Shown here: piece by piece, positions 36,956-45,810 of the stretch
Layout of the letters: every line of letters starts with the position of its first letter
Position numbering within the stretch: the first letter of the stretch is position 1
NCBI GenBank assembly: GCA_016783565.1
Contig: JADHWI010000006.1
Span: 17,495 to 81,494, forward strand
Reading direction: 5' to 3'
From: Kiritimatiellia bacterium
GTDB taxonomy: Bacteria; Verrucomicrobiota; Kiritimatiellia; UBA8416; JADHWI01
DNA length: 64,000 nt
Position numbers and translations under genes: made by a program
Notes under the pieces: model-generated
Seen by the model: only the letters and a program-made list of their open reading frames with translations
What the model was told of the DNA's origin: nothing
The model's database searches: none

Positions 36956-37972
36956 ATGAAGAAGTACAACGTAGGACTCATCGGCATTGGTGCTGTCGGC
37001 ACCGAAATGGTAAAAGTACTTAGACAACGCAACTTCCCAATCAACGAATTGCGGGTTTTGGCTCGGTCTGAACGCGACGAAGAGATTGCAGGAGAAACAC
37101 TGCATGTCGTCAAAGCGTGCCCGGAGGCTCTGGAAGGCCTTGATTTTGCATTCTTTGCCGGCACTGAAGGCGCCAAAGGCGCTTCACAACAACTCGGTTG
37201 GGAAGCCGTCAAGCGCGGAGCCATCGTCATCGACAATGGTGACGACTTCCGCATGGACCCACGCGTCCCACTCGTCATTCCTGAAGTAAATGCCGATGCA
37301 CTGGACAATCATATCGGATTTGTTGCAAACCCGAACTGCAGCACCATCATTGCACTCACGGCCCTGGGCCCTCTGCACCGCGCCGTCGGAATCCGTCGGT
37401 TCGTTGCAGCCACCTATCAAGCCGTCTCAGGCAGTGGCAATTCCGCCATCGCAGAACTGGAACAACAGATACAGCAATACGCCGCAGGCGACCCCATTAC
37501 GGCTTCCGCCTACCCGCACCAGATTGCCTTTAACGTGCTGCCGCAAATCGGCAGCGAAAAACCGGAACTACCGGGTTTCACCAGCGAAGAGGCCAAAATG
37601 CTGTTCGAAACGCGCAAGATTCTGGGCAGCGATACCATCCGGGCTACATCCACTTGCGTCCGCGTTCCCGTTTTCAACGGACATTCAGAAGCCATCCATA
37701 TGGAACTGGAGTCTCCGCTTACTCCTGAAGGTGCACGCTTAATATTGGAAGAGGCCCCAGGCGTACAGGTTGTGGACAACCTCGAAAAGGGTGTCTACCC
37801 ACTCCCCCTCAATACGGATGGCACAGACGACATCATGGTCGGTCGTATCCGAAAGGATGACCTGTTTGATAATGGTCTGGCACTCTTTGTGGCAGGGGAC
37901 AACATCCGAAAGGGCGCAGCACTTAACGCTGTACAGATCGCCGAGGAATTAATTTCCCGGCAGGCAGAGTAG
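36956..37972 (+). CDS. asd: Aspartate-semialdehyde dehydrogenase
   Basis: The ATG at 36956, preceded by AAGAGAGAAA, yields 338 residues; an in-frame ATG at 36917 lies inside leuB. NADP-binding GLIGIGAVGTEMVKVL is at the start, FFAGTEGAKGAS follows, and the catalytic Cys128 is in NPNCSTIIA. It reduces aspartyl phosphate to aspartate semialdehyde, the branch point to lysine, diaminopimelate, threonine and methionine. It follows leuB by 22 bases. Confidence 0.94.
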   Translation: MKKYNVGLIGIGAVGTEMVKVLRQRNFPINELRVLARSERDEEIAGETLHVVKACPEALEGLDFAFFAGTEGAKGASQQLGWEAVKRGAIVIDNGDDFRMDPRVPLVIPEVNADALDNHIGFVANPNCSTIIALTALGPLHRAVGIRRFVAATYQAVSGSGNSAIAELEQQIQQYAAGDPITASAYPHQIAFNVLPQIGSEKPELPGFTSEEAKMLFETRKILGSDTIRATSTCVRVPVFNGHSEAIHMELESPLTPEGARLILEEAPGVQVVDNLEKGVYPLPLNTDGTDDIMVGRIRKDDLFDNGLALFVAGDNIRKGAALNAVQIAEELISRQAE

Positions 37973-38054
37973 CACGCTTCAGACGAGTTTTATCAAAAAA
38001 GAGCAAAAGCGCGCATTCACCTTGCCTTCGAGAAAGAGTGATCTATCGATTTCC

Positions 38055-38081
38055 GGACAGAAAGGGACCGCTGTCCCTACC
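38055..38081 (-). repeat. REP-like palindrome, copy 1
   Basis: On the minus strand it reads GGTAGGG, then arm ACAG, a loop with GGTCCCTTT, and arm CTGTCC. GGACAG (38055-38060) pairs with CTGTCC (38071-38076). It shares the GGTAGGG head and GGTC-n-TTT loop with the two copies at 48778-48858. It sits in the convergent gap between asd and the lipoprotein gene. Confidence 0.6.
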
Positions 38082-38100
38082 TTCACTACGAGAAGAAATA

Positions 38101-38325
38101 TTAGAAACCGTCGCCACCCCTGTTGAACCCCGGTATAGCAACGCCGCCCTCCCAGGTTTGCTGGGTATTCCACGGCAGATCAGAATCTTCATCCGTGGTT
38201 GAGCATCCGGAACTCAACAACACAATCCCGGTCAAAAGCAGACCCGCTGCCATAACGGAAACGAGTCGCACAAAATCACAAAGACAAAAACGTACAGATC
38301 GCATACTGCCAAACCGCTTCCTCAT
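38101..38325 (-). CDS. Small predicted lipoprotein
   Basis: This 74-residue product starts with a basic region, a hydrophobic segment (VSVMAAGLLLTGIVL) and a lipobox LLSSGC followed by Ser, which favours outer-membrane sorting. The mature part is only about 34 residues, STTDEDSDLPWNTQQTWE and then a GIPGF-like tail. Its ATG overlaps the TGA of the coiled-coil gene (TGATG at 38323-38327), so the two are translated together. I do not recognise the family. It may anchor or cap the upstream coiled-coil protein. Confidence 0.65.
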   Translation of the reverse strand: MRKRFGSMRSVRFCLCDFVRLVSVMAAGLLLTGIVLLSSGCSTTDEDSDLPWNTQQTWEGGVAIPGFNRGGDGF

Positions 38326-39446
38326 CAATGGAAGACAACATCTCCAATCTTCAGCGGCATTTGCTGCCATGCCACAAGAATGTCCGCCACGGCCAGCCCT
38401 TCATCCAGTTTCACCTGCGTGATCTTCAGTTTCGTCACGAAATCACCGGAATCGGCGCGACGCGCCACCAGCTCAATGTGCGGCAATGCGCGTGTGGGAT
38501 CCTCGCCCCAAATCTCGTTAATGAAAGCAGGAGTCACTTTAATAATCGCAAAGTTCCACTCCTTATTGACGGCGATGATTTTACCCTTGTCACCTGGCTC
38601 AATGAAAGCAATAGCACTGGTATCCACAGCGACCCCACTGCTCGATCCCTTATCAAGCATGCGGGTTTTCATATCATTGATAATCTGTTCAAGACGCTTG
38701 ATCGCGGTTTTTTGCTCAGCAATCTCTTTGTCACGAAGCTGAATCTGGCGATCACGTTCAGCCACATCATCGCGCAAAGCCTGCTTTTCTTCTTTAAGCA
38801 ATGCGATATCACTACGCAAGCCTTCAATTTGCTGCTCCAAGCCCATAATCTGCTGACTTAACTGCGTAATTTGCTGTAGTTTCTGGCGCAGCTCGCCCTT
38901 CTGGCTATTGAGATCACGAATCGTGGCAATCAATTCTTCGCGTAGAACACGCAATTGCTCGCGTGTCTCGTTCAACAAATTATACTGATCTTCAGCCTTG
39001 AGCAACGCATCCTCAAGAACGGCATGCATGGTCCTTTCACCTTTGATAATCTTCTGACCATACTGATCTTTCTTCGGCTTCTGGGTAATTGGATCGAGCT
39101 GAAAATACTGCATCATCTCGCGACGCTTCTTGTTCAGATCCAGAAGATCCTGCTCCGTATCTTCCAGGTGATATTTGTAGGTATCCCAGAAATTCGCGGT
39201 CTCCGGATCTTCTACCACCTGATCCGTTACAGCGCCTACATCACGTTCAGGATCGCCCGGAAGCTCTTCCAGGGCTTCGGCCTTTTCGGTCTCCAGAGTG
39301 CTACCCAGTTTAATGACGTATTCCTCAAGCAACTGAGTGCGCCCTTTCAGCAATTCACGTTTATTAAAGAGCAAAACACCCAAAACCAGTGCGCCAATAC
39401 TCAAAAGAAGAAGGAGGATTGTAAAGACTCTAAGCGTTTTACCCAT
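38325..39446 (-). CDS. Membrane-anchored coiled-coil protein of unknown function
   Basis: The 373-residue protein has one N-terminal membrane helix (about 7-27: VFTILLLLLSIGALVLGVLL), then an acidic stretch, a conserved-looking QYFQLDPITQKPKKD region, and a long coiled coil at about 140-265 with regular heptads (QITQLSQQIMGLEQQIEGL). The last 100 residues are predicted beta-rich (GDKGKIIAVNKEWNFAIIKV), possibly a small barrel. Topology suggests a periplasmic rod. It is coupled to a lipoprotein gene and divergent from the TPR-ExbB-ExbD cluster, which suggests a shared envelope role. Family unknown to me. Confidence 0.7.
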   Translation of the reverse strand: MGKTLRVFTILLLLLSIGALVLGVLLFNKRELLKGRTQLLEEYVIKLGSTLETEKAEALEELPGDPERDVGAVTDQVVEDPETANFWDTYKYHLEDTEQDLLDLNKKRREMMQYFQLDPITQKPKKDQYGQKIIKGERTMHAVLEDALLKAEDQYNLLNETREQLRVLREELIATIRDLNSQKGELRQKLQQITQLSQQIMGLEQQIEGLRSDIALLKEEKQALRDDVAERDRQIQLRDKEIAEQKTAIKRLEQIINDMKTRMLDKGSSSGVAVDTSAIAFIEPGDKGKIIAVNKEWNFAIIKVTPAFINEIWGEDPTRALPHIELVARRADSGDFVTKLKITQVKLDEGLAVADILVAWQQMPLKIGDVVFH

Positions 39447-39475
39447 TGCTTGACCTCATTGTTACTCAATGTCGA

Positions 39476-39504
39476 AAATTAGAACTTCTAAAGTGCGTAC
39501 CCAA
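39476..39504 (-). promoter_or_regulatory. Promoter for the coiled-coil/lipoprotein pair
   Basis: On the minus strand TTGGGT (39504-39499), a 17-base spacer, and TAATTT (39481-39476). The -10 matches five of six consensus bases. It is 30 bases before the start codon, leaving room for the GAGGT ribosome site. Confidence 0.45.
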
Positions 39505-39798
39505 GCACTTTGCCGTAAAAAGATAGTCGTTGTCTAGCTTTTTTCAAATATCTCACTACATCCAAAATTTTCTTATGTAACAGAAGCAAACAAAAGAGAT
39601 GGTCCTCATGATTCAGGCATCCTAAAGTAACAACCGCTCATTCTGAAAATCCCCACCTCTTTCATCACCCTTAACCCGACTGAAGCGTACCCAGATCACA
39701 AAAAATATGGAATCCAAAAACAATCTATGAAAACATCAGGGACAGACGTTATATCTATGGCAAGCGAGATACAGATACTCCGCATAAGGAAAAATGGG

Positions 39799-39826
39799 TT
39801 GACGATGTTCTAACCGCCATTATAGG
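39799..39826 (+). promoter_or_regulatory. Promoter for the TPR-ExbBD cluster
   Basis: TTGACG at 39799-39804, a 16-base spacer and TATAGG at 39821-39826. The predicted transcription start (about 39833) is only a few bases before the ATG at 39837, and no ribosome site is visible, so the first mRNA could be nearly leaderless. Confidence 0.4.
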
Positions 39827-39836
39827 GTGCTTCGCT

Positions 39837-42800
39837 ATGAAAAAACTCTCTACCATGACCCTGTTAAGCAGAACTTACTTCATCCTTATTCTTACCCTCG
39901 CGGCTTCCATCACTGGATCAACCGCTTCGGGACAAACCGCGCGACAGCGACTCATTGAAGAGGAATTACGCTACATCAGCGGACTTCAGGAATGGGGGCT
40001 GATACAAGTCGCCAACGAGGTAATGGCCGCCGCCGAAGCACGATACCCGGAAATCAAGCCGCAGATTAAGGTGGCCAAACTCAAGGGTTTGCTGGCTGTG
40101 GGTGACTTCGAGCAGGTCAGGCAGATTATTTCAAAAGAGCCCAATCAGGCCAGCCAAGACGTGTGGGCCATGAAACTGGCTCTCGCCGACGGCTTTTATG
40201 CTTGGGGAAAATACGCGGAAGCACAAGGTATCTACGAAGCATTCTTCAAACAATATGCCGGACAGCCCCCGGCAGCAATTCAAGGATTTTACCGGGATTC
40301 CGCTTACAAGTATGCGCAGATGCTGATCCTCATGGGAAATGAAGATAAAGCCCTGGATGCCTACCGGCGCGTTCTGAAGGTCAAAAACGAGCGCTATATC
40401 GAGCGACAAGTCATGTCGGAGCTGGCGGAACTCCTTATTAAAGTGGGCGAAAAGAACTCCACAAAAAAAGGCGCCTACTTTAAAGAGGCCGAAAAGTTGG
40501 CCAACAAGATTCTCTGGGTGCAGGACCTCTGGTTCGGTAAAGCCATCGTGTACTTAGCTCACATTGAGATGGCCAGGGGCAATATTCAGAAAGCGACCAA
40601 ACTAGTCGACGATTACAAGGAAGACCTGAAAGCTATTCACGACACATTGGTCGAACAATCCAAAGGCGGGTATGAAGATTTGACGCGCCTCAGCCCCATC
40701 GCAGAGTGTCGCTATCTCCTGGGGTCCATCATGCTGGATAAGGCCGAAGCGCTGATCAAGGTGAACAAAATGGGCAACAAACCCGCCATCGTCGAACTGC
40801 TCGCAGGTAAAGCCACAGGAAAAATGGACAAACGAGGCAACCCGGGGCGTTCGGCCGGAGCCCTACAGCACTTCCTCAATGTTTTCATCCGTTTTCCCAC
40901 CACACAATGGGCCGCTGACGCAGGCATGAAAGCGCGCAAGGTCGAAGATATCCTGATAAGAGAATACGAAGCCACAATCAATACATCCGTAAGCGAAGAA
41001 CAGCTCGACAGGGTCCGAAGCAGCGCGTTCCAGCAAGCGCGCTCACTGTTCAATCAACAGCAGTTTGAGAAAGCAGTTGAGAGCTACATTGTTACACTCT
41101 CACTCTTCCCAGAAGGTGAAGCCTCTATTTCCGCGATTGCGGAACTCTGTCAGGCATATCTCGAATTGGGAGAAGAAACACATGCCGACATGGTGGTCTC
41201 CTACCTTGCAGAACGCTTCAGCATGCAGGAGAAACTGATGCCTGCCGCCGGTGACCGTGTGGTGAAGCTGGCCATGTACTGCGGAGACCGCAAGATGCCG
41301 GACCGGCGCGATGCGATCTATGACATGTTTTTTGAAAATTACAGAAAACATCCCCGCACCTCTGGATTAATCTATATGTTCGGCGAAGAACGCTTTGGTC
41401 AGGAAGCTTACGACGCAGCGCTAACCTATTTCACGCAAATCGAAGAAAAATACCCGAACGCCCCCACCTACTTCAACGCCATGAGTCGCAAAGCCTACTG
41501 CTACTCCAACATGAAAGACTTTACTAATGAGGTAAAACAGCTCACCAAGCTCACAGAAGAGCTGGACAAGAAAGAGCGCCCTGGGCACGCGTATATCAGC
41601 GCAAACTTCCGTTTGGCCTACGCGTACAAACAACTCGACAAAAAATATCTTTCAGCAGCTTACAACCGGTATTCCAAACTCATAAAGACCATCTCGTCCA
41701 AGGATCCACGATACGCGAATTCCGGTGAGGAACGAGAAGCGAATCAAAAGGTCCTCGAAGGCGCAATGTTCTACAGCGCCATTTGCCTCGCGCAGCTCAC
41801 ACCCTCCGAAGATAAACTGCCGATCTACCGCAAAAAGGCCATCTCCACCCTGGAGCAACTAATCGAGACGTTCCCGAAATCACAGTTTGCACCTTCAGCA
41901 CTCAACCAGATCGGCACATTGTATGTATTGCTGGAAGAGCCGGAAAAAGCGCGTGAGGCACTCGATAAACTGCGCAAAGACTATCCGAAGACCGACGAGG
42001 CTAAGAACTCCAGATTTCTCCTGGCCAAGAGCCTTCTGGAACTTGGCTACAGACAAAAAGCAGTCAAAATATTTAAAGAGATGTTTGCCGGTGACGGCCA
42101 ATATGCTGCAGGACAGATTCTGACTGCCGGACTCGAACTCTTGAAGGCCGGCGAAGCCGAAATTGCGCTGCAGGCCTTTAACCGCGTCCTGAAGTCCGAA
42201 AAGAAACGTTCCGCCGTGGAACCGGCCATGCTCGGCAAAGGCAATGCCCTGCTCGCCCTTGAGAAACATGCCGAAGCCGCAGAACTTTTCGCCGATCTCC
42301 TGGCAAAGTTCCCTAACAGCGGCTACACGGTAGAAGCCTGTTCGCAACTCAGCCTATCCTATGCAACGCTCGGTGCGTCCGAAGCAGATAAAGATAAGCG
42401 CTTCATGTACTTTAATGATGCCGTAAAAGCCATGAACCGCGCGAGACAGTTTGAAAAGAATGCTGCAGGACGCGAAGGGCTCAACCTTGGCGTCGCGCGC
42501 ATCTACGCTCAAAAGGCCGTAGCTGAAAGCAAATTCGGCACCCCTGAAACCGAAAAAGAAGCTCGCGGTTTTGCTGTGGCCACCTACCAGATGATGATCA
42601 CTCTGGCCGACCCGCGCGATCCGGAAGTACGGAAGCACATCGAAACAGCCTACCACGAATGCTTGCCCCTGCTGCTGGCCATGGAACGCTGGACGGACGC
42701 ATTTAACGATGCAGAACAGTACCTCTCCATGTTTGAGCGCACCGGACGCTACGTTTCAGACGTTCGCGCCTGCCGTACCCGTGCACGCACCAAAATGATG

Positions 42801-42935
42801 ACTGCCGGTGCACCAACCACCACACAGGCACCAACACCTGAAACCGAATCGACAAAAACCGCCGTCACGAACACGGCGACGGAAACAACCACTGAAGCGA
42901 AAACCAACGCCGCAGCGAATCAACCCTCTGAGTAA
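39837..42935 (+). CDS. Large secreted tetratricopeptide-repeat protein
   Basis: The 1032-residue product begins with a signal peptide (MKKLSTMTLLSRTYFILILT, cleavage likely after ASG at 32). The rest is a helical repeat rod with many TPR-like pairs, for example LALADGFYAWGKYAEAQGIY, VYLAHIEMARGNIQKATKL, GTLYVLLEEPEKAREAL and GNALLALEKHAEAAELFADL. The last 60 residues are a Thr/Ala/Pro-rich low-complexity tail. Such periplasmic TPR proteins scaffold complexes, as CpoB does in Tol-Pal. It heads the gene set with a second TPR protein, ExbB, two ExbDs and a TonB-like protein. Specific binding partners are unknown. Confidence 0.8.
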   Translation: MKKLSTMTLLSRTYFILILTLAASITGSTASGQTARQRLIEEELRYISGLQEWGLIQVANEVMAAAEARYPEIKPQIKVAKLKGLLAVGDFEQVRQIISKEPNQASQDVWAMKLALADGFYAWGKYAEAQGIYEAFFKQYAGQPPAAIQGFYRDSAYKYAQMLILMGNEDKALDAYRRVLKVKNERYIERQVMSELAELLIKVGEKNSTKKGAYFKEAEKLANKILWVQDLWFGKAIVYLAHIEMARGNIQKATKLVDDYKEDLKAIHDTLVEQSKGGYEDLTRLSPIAECRYLLGSIMLDKAEALIKVNKMGNKPAIVELLAGKATGKMDKRGNPGRSAGALQHFLNVFIRFPTTQWAADAGMKARKVEDILIREYEATINTSVSEEQLDRVRSSAFQQARSLFNQQQFEKAVESYIVTLSLFPEGEASISAIAELCQAYLELGEETHADMVVSYLAERFSMQEKLMPAAGDRVVKLAMYCGDRKMPDRRDAIYDMFFENYRKHPRTSGLIYMFGEERFGQEAYDAALTYFTQIEEKYPNAPTYFNAMSRKAYCYSNMKDFTNEVKQLTKLTEELDKKERPGHAYISANFRLAYAYKQLDKKYLSAAYNRYSKLIKTISSKDPRYANSGEEREANQKVLEGAMFYSAICLAQLTPSEDKLPIYRKKAISTLEQLIETFPKSQFAPSALNQIGTLYVLLEEPEKAREALDKLRKDYPKTDEAKNSRFLLAKSLLELGYRQKAVKIFKEMFAGDGQYAAGQILTAGLELLKAGEAEIALQAFNRVLKSEKKRSAVEPAMLGKGNALLALEKHAEAAELFADLLAKFPNSGYTVEACSQLSLSYATLGASEADKDKRFMYFNDAVKAMNRARQFEKNAAGREGLNLGVARIYAQKAVAESKFGTPETEKEARGFAVATYQMMITLADPRDPEVRKHIETAYHECLPLLLAMERWTDAFNDAEQYLSMFERTGRYVSDVRACRTRARTKMMTAGAPTTTQAPTPETESTKTAVTNTATETTTEAKTNAAANQPSE

Positions 42936-42951
42936 AGGAGAAACACCTACC

Positions 42952-43773
42952 ATGAAAAGAAATACTATGAAAAAACACCGCAGTCTCATTGCCGCCCTTG
43001 TCGTCCTCCTCGTGGGTGCAATCAGCGCCAGTGCAGCCGTAAAAGGAGTCATCTACAAACGGGATGGCACCAAATTCGAAGGAACGATTCAATGGTTCGG
43101 CGCCACACAGGAATACTCAGTTACCCGTGGTGGCGATGGAATCACCCTCAAGATTTCCTCTGCAGAGGTCGCAAAAGTGGTAGTCCCAAAACCTTCCGGG
43201 TTCGATGCGGCACAAAAAGCCGTTCGCGGCGGCAGCTATGCGGGCGCCATTCGACCCCTGGAACAAATCGTTAAGAATTACGAGAGACTGGGAGACTGGG
43301 ACATAAAGGCCGCAAGCCTGCTCGCCACAGCCTACCTGGGCATGAATCAGTACCCGCAGGCTAAAACCATGTGCGAAAAGATCATTCGGGTAAATCCGGA
43401 CGCCGCCCGGTCTGGAGACCTTGCCCGTGTCTACTGGGATGTTCTTGAGAAAATGAAGCTTGAAGCCAAGCTGAAATCCGTACTCACCGACGCAATAAAA
43501 TCAGGCGGACGAGAAGTTGCTGCCGTGGCCCAAATGAAACGCGCGGATATCGAATTGTCTAAAGGAAACGTCAAAAAGGCCCTCGTGGAGGGCTATCTCC
43601 GCACTGCAATCCTATTTAGAGACGTCAAAGATATCCAGCCAGAGGCGCTGCTCAAGTCGGCAAAGTGCTTCCAGCAGATTGGACGTCAGTCCGAAGCGGA
43701 AAAGATGCGCAAACGGCTATTGGAATACTTTCCACAGAGTCCTGAAGCAAAACAAGTTCGAAGAGGAGCTTAA
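42952..43773 (+). CDS. Secreted protein with beta domain and TPRs
   Basis: ATG at 42952 has AAGGAG at 42935-42940; the 273-residue product has a signal peptide ending near ISASA. Residues about 25-75 form a short beta-rich domain (GVIYKRDGTKFEGTIQWFG, ITLKISSAEVAKVVV), reminiscent of small SH3- or Sm-like barrels found before TPRs. The remainder is helical repeats (AVRGGSYAGAIRPLEQIV, LATAYLGMNQYPQAKTM). It starts 16 bases after the large TPR gene and probably shares its transcript. Likely a periplasmic adaptor of the same complex. Confidence 0.72.
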   Translation: MKRNTMKKHRSLIAALVVLLVGAISASAAVKGVIYKRDGTKFEGTIQWFGATQEYSVTRGGDGITLKISSAEVAKVVVPKPSGFDAAQKAVRGGSYAGAIRPLEQIVKNYERLGDWDIKAASLLATAYLGMNQYPQAKTMCEKIIRVNPDAARSGDLARVYWDVLEKMKLEAKLKSVLTDAIKSGGREVAAVAQMKRADIELSKGNVKKALVEGYLRTAILFRDVKDIQPEALLKSAKCFQQIGRQSEAEKMRKRLLEYFPQSPEAKQVRRGA

Positions 43774-43909
43774 TGTTTTCATACCTCAACACACATAAAA
43801 CAGAAATTCCCTTGTATTAGGTTGAGGGGGTATGCTAGAAACTCCGCTTTCAAATGTAAATCCGGGGCCTAGCGTTTTACCGGGTGGTCAACGAAAGGAA
43901 TAACGATCC

Positions 43910-44704
43910 ATGAAGAAAATGATGCTCTTCGCCATGATATTGTCTCTCGCTTGTGTCGCAATCCCCTCCATGTCATATGCGCAGGAAGAGGCTGCCGATG
44001 CTGCCCCTGCAGGCACCTTCGAGAGAGCTGAAGCATCAGACGATGACGGCGGGTCCTCATCTGCCGGATCCGGTGGATTCTTCTCTGTGGTATTCAAGTC
44101 CGGGGCGCTTGGCATCCTCCTGTGGTTGTCCATCTTCGTCGCAGCCGGATTCGCCGTATATTTTGTTGTAGACTGCTTTATTACGGTTCGAGTCACCCGA
44201 GTGATGCCGGACTCACTCATCGATAACGTCACCGAATCCATGCTGGAAGGAGACGTACTCAAAGCCCTTGAGAATTGCGAGAATGAGCCCAGCCCACTGG
44301 CCAACATCCTTTCCGCCGGCTTCAGCCATGTGGAAGAAGGCTACGAAGTCATTCAGGAAGCCATATCCACCGCAGCAGATCTTGAAACCGAACGCATCAT
44401 GCAAAAACTCACCTGGATGTCCGTAGTGGGAAATATTGCACCAATGCTCGGACTGCTCGGTACGGTTCAGGGAATGATCAGGGCCTTTGCCAACCTGGCC
44501 GGCGGCGCACCGGACCTGGGCATCCTTGCCTTGAATATTTCACAGGCTTTGTACACCACTGCCGGTGGTCTAACCATCGCAGTGCCTTGCGTAGCGTTCT
44601 ACTACACGTTTCGCAACAGTGCGAACACACTGATTCTCCGCATGGAAGCCATGACTCTTGAGTTGATCAAGGATCTGCGAAATGTAGAAGTTGTTGCTGA
44701 ATAG
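43910..44704 (+). CDS. exbB: ExbB/TolQ/MotA-type proton channel protein
   Basis: The 264-residue protein has an N-terminal signal-like helix (1-25, ending SYAQ), an acidic/glycine-rich loop, then three membrane helices at about 65-90, 168-190 and 210-234. The family core MSVVGNIAPMLGLLGTVQGM and ALYTTAGGLTIAVPCVAFYY is clear. ExbB pentamers and ExbD dimers form a rotary stator using proton flow. At the site where E. coli ExbB has its membrane Glu (before A-L), this protein has Gln212. The extra N-terminal extension is common in ExbB of non-enteric bacteria. A 136-base gap before it may hold its own promoter (TTGTAT at 43812, TAGAAA at 43836). Confidence 0.92.
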   Translation: MKKMMLFAMILSLACVAIPSMSYAQEEAADAAPAGTFERAEASDDDGGSSSAGSGGFFSVVFKSGALGILLWLSIFVAAGFAVYFVVDCFITVRVTRVMPDSLIDNVTESMLEGDVLKALENCENEPSPLANILSAGFSHVEEGYEVIQEAISTAADLETERIMQKLTWMSVVGNIAPMLGLLGTVQGMIRAFANLAGGAPDLGILALNISQALYTTAGGLTIAVPCVAFYYTFRNSANTLILRMEAMTLELIKDLRNVEVVAE

Positions 44705-44741
44705 CCACCCGCGTGCAATGCACGCTAAAGGATAGATCAGT

Positions 44742-45191
44742 ATGGCATTTGGAAAGAGAAATTCGCATGGCCAGGGCTGCGAGATCGACATGACCCCCAT
44801 GATCGATGTCGTCTTCCAGCTCATCATCTTCTTCATCGTCACGATTAACCTCGAGCAGAACTACAACGAGGATATTCATCTCGAAGATGCACCGCATGCG
44901 CGCATTATTAATACACAGGACGAGGATCCTCGCACGCTGATCATTGAGGTCGACAAGCGCGGCTGGATCTCTCTGCATGGTGCAGTGGTGAACAAGTCGC
45001 AGCTTGCACAGATCATACGTCGACGCTTCAATGCCATGGGTGAATACCCCGTTCTCATTCGAGGCGACTACCGTACAAAACATCGCGACATCCGGGGCGT
45101 CATGGATACCTGCTCAGGCGCCGGGCTCTGGAAAATTACTTTTGCGGCGATCAAAGAACACAAGGTCGAGAACGGACGGAGGCGAGGATGA
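44742..45191 (+). CDS. exbD: ExbD/TolR family protein, first copy
   Basis: The 149-residue protein has a short cytoplasmic start, one membrane helix (about 20-38) with MTPMIDVVFQLIIFF, in which Asp22 matches the protonated Asp of ExbD, and a periplasmic domain (TLIIEVDKRGWISLHGAVVN to DTCSGAGLWKITFAAI). The C-terminus is basic. Its last codon overlaps the ATG of the second exbD (ATGA at 45188-45191). ExbD transmits proton-driven movement from the ExbB ring to the TonB-like partner. Confidence 0.92.
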   Translation: MAFGKRNSHGQGCEIDMTPMIDVVFQLIIFFIVTINLEQNYNEDIHLEDAPHARIINTQDEDPRTLIIEVDKRGWISLHGAVVNKSQLAQIIRRRFNAMGEYPVLIRGDYRTKHRDIRGVMDTCSGAGLWKITFAAIKEHKVENGRRRG

Positions 45192-45592
45192 GAGTATCCA
45201 AGTCCAGAAACAAGGGCGAAGCCGCCAAACTGGAAATGACGCCCATGATCGACGTGGTGTTTCAGCTCCTGATCTTTTTCCTCGTCACGATGAAGCAGGA
45301 AGATATTCTGTCGCAGCTCGAAGTGTCACGCCCTGCTCCAGAGTCCACCCCTCCCCCAGCCCAGGTAGACGAACTCCTGACGATCACCGTCTACGAGAAA
45401 GGCTATGTGCTCAAGGGACGTAACGTATCACTGCAACATCTGGACAGCCAACTCTCACGTCTCGCCGGATTCAGTACAAAGATATCGGTTGTGATCAAGT
45501 GTACCGCCGGCTCCCCGCATTCCAATCTGGTCAAATTGCTCGATATCTGTTCCAAATCGGGACTCACGAACTTGTCTGTTTTCAGTATGTAG
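45188..45592 (+). CDS. exbD: ExbD/TolR family protein, second copy
   Basis: The 134-residue protein again has EMTPMIDVVFQLLIFFLV with Asp22 and a periplasmic domain (LLTITVYEKGYVLKGRNVS, VVIKCTAGSPHSNLVKLLD). It differs clearly from the first copy outside the membrane helix. Because ExbB encloses an ExbD dimer, this pair may form a heterodimer. The gene is translationally coupled to the first. A gap of 218 bases separates it from the TonB-like gene. Confidence 0.92.
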   Translation: MRVSKSRNKGEAAKLEMTPMIDVVFQLLIFFLVTMKQEDILSQLEVSRPAPESTPPPAQVDELLTITVYEKGYVLKGRNVSLQHLDSQLSRLAGFSTKISVVIKCTAGSPHSNLVKLLDICSKSGLTNLSVFSM

Positions 45593-45810
45593 CGTTGGTT
45601 TTTCCTGTCATCATTCCCATGCGGGGAACAGGGGTGTCCGAAAACGCACTGCTTCGCGAGCCGATTTGAACAGGACAGCAAATAGCTGAATCCGAAACAT
45701 AACTGCATTTTTATTATCTTATCCTCTAAGATTTAACGCCCAAGAGTCGTTATACGTGTGGAAAGCAGCGAAACAGGTCTGTTCACAGGCCAAAACACGG
45801 GAAATATGCG

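Larger units (their letters stand above)
39447..39836. other. Divergent intergenic region, 390 bases
   Basis: This AT-rich gap separates the coiled-coil gene (minus) from the TPR-ExbBD cluster (plus). It contains one plausible promoter toward each side (39476-39504 and 39799-39826) and no convincing open frame. I see no tRNA, repeat or riboswitch in it. Confidence 0.6.
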
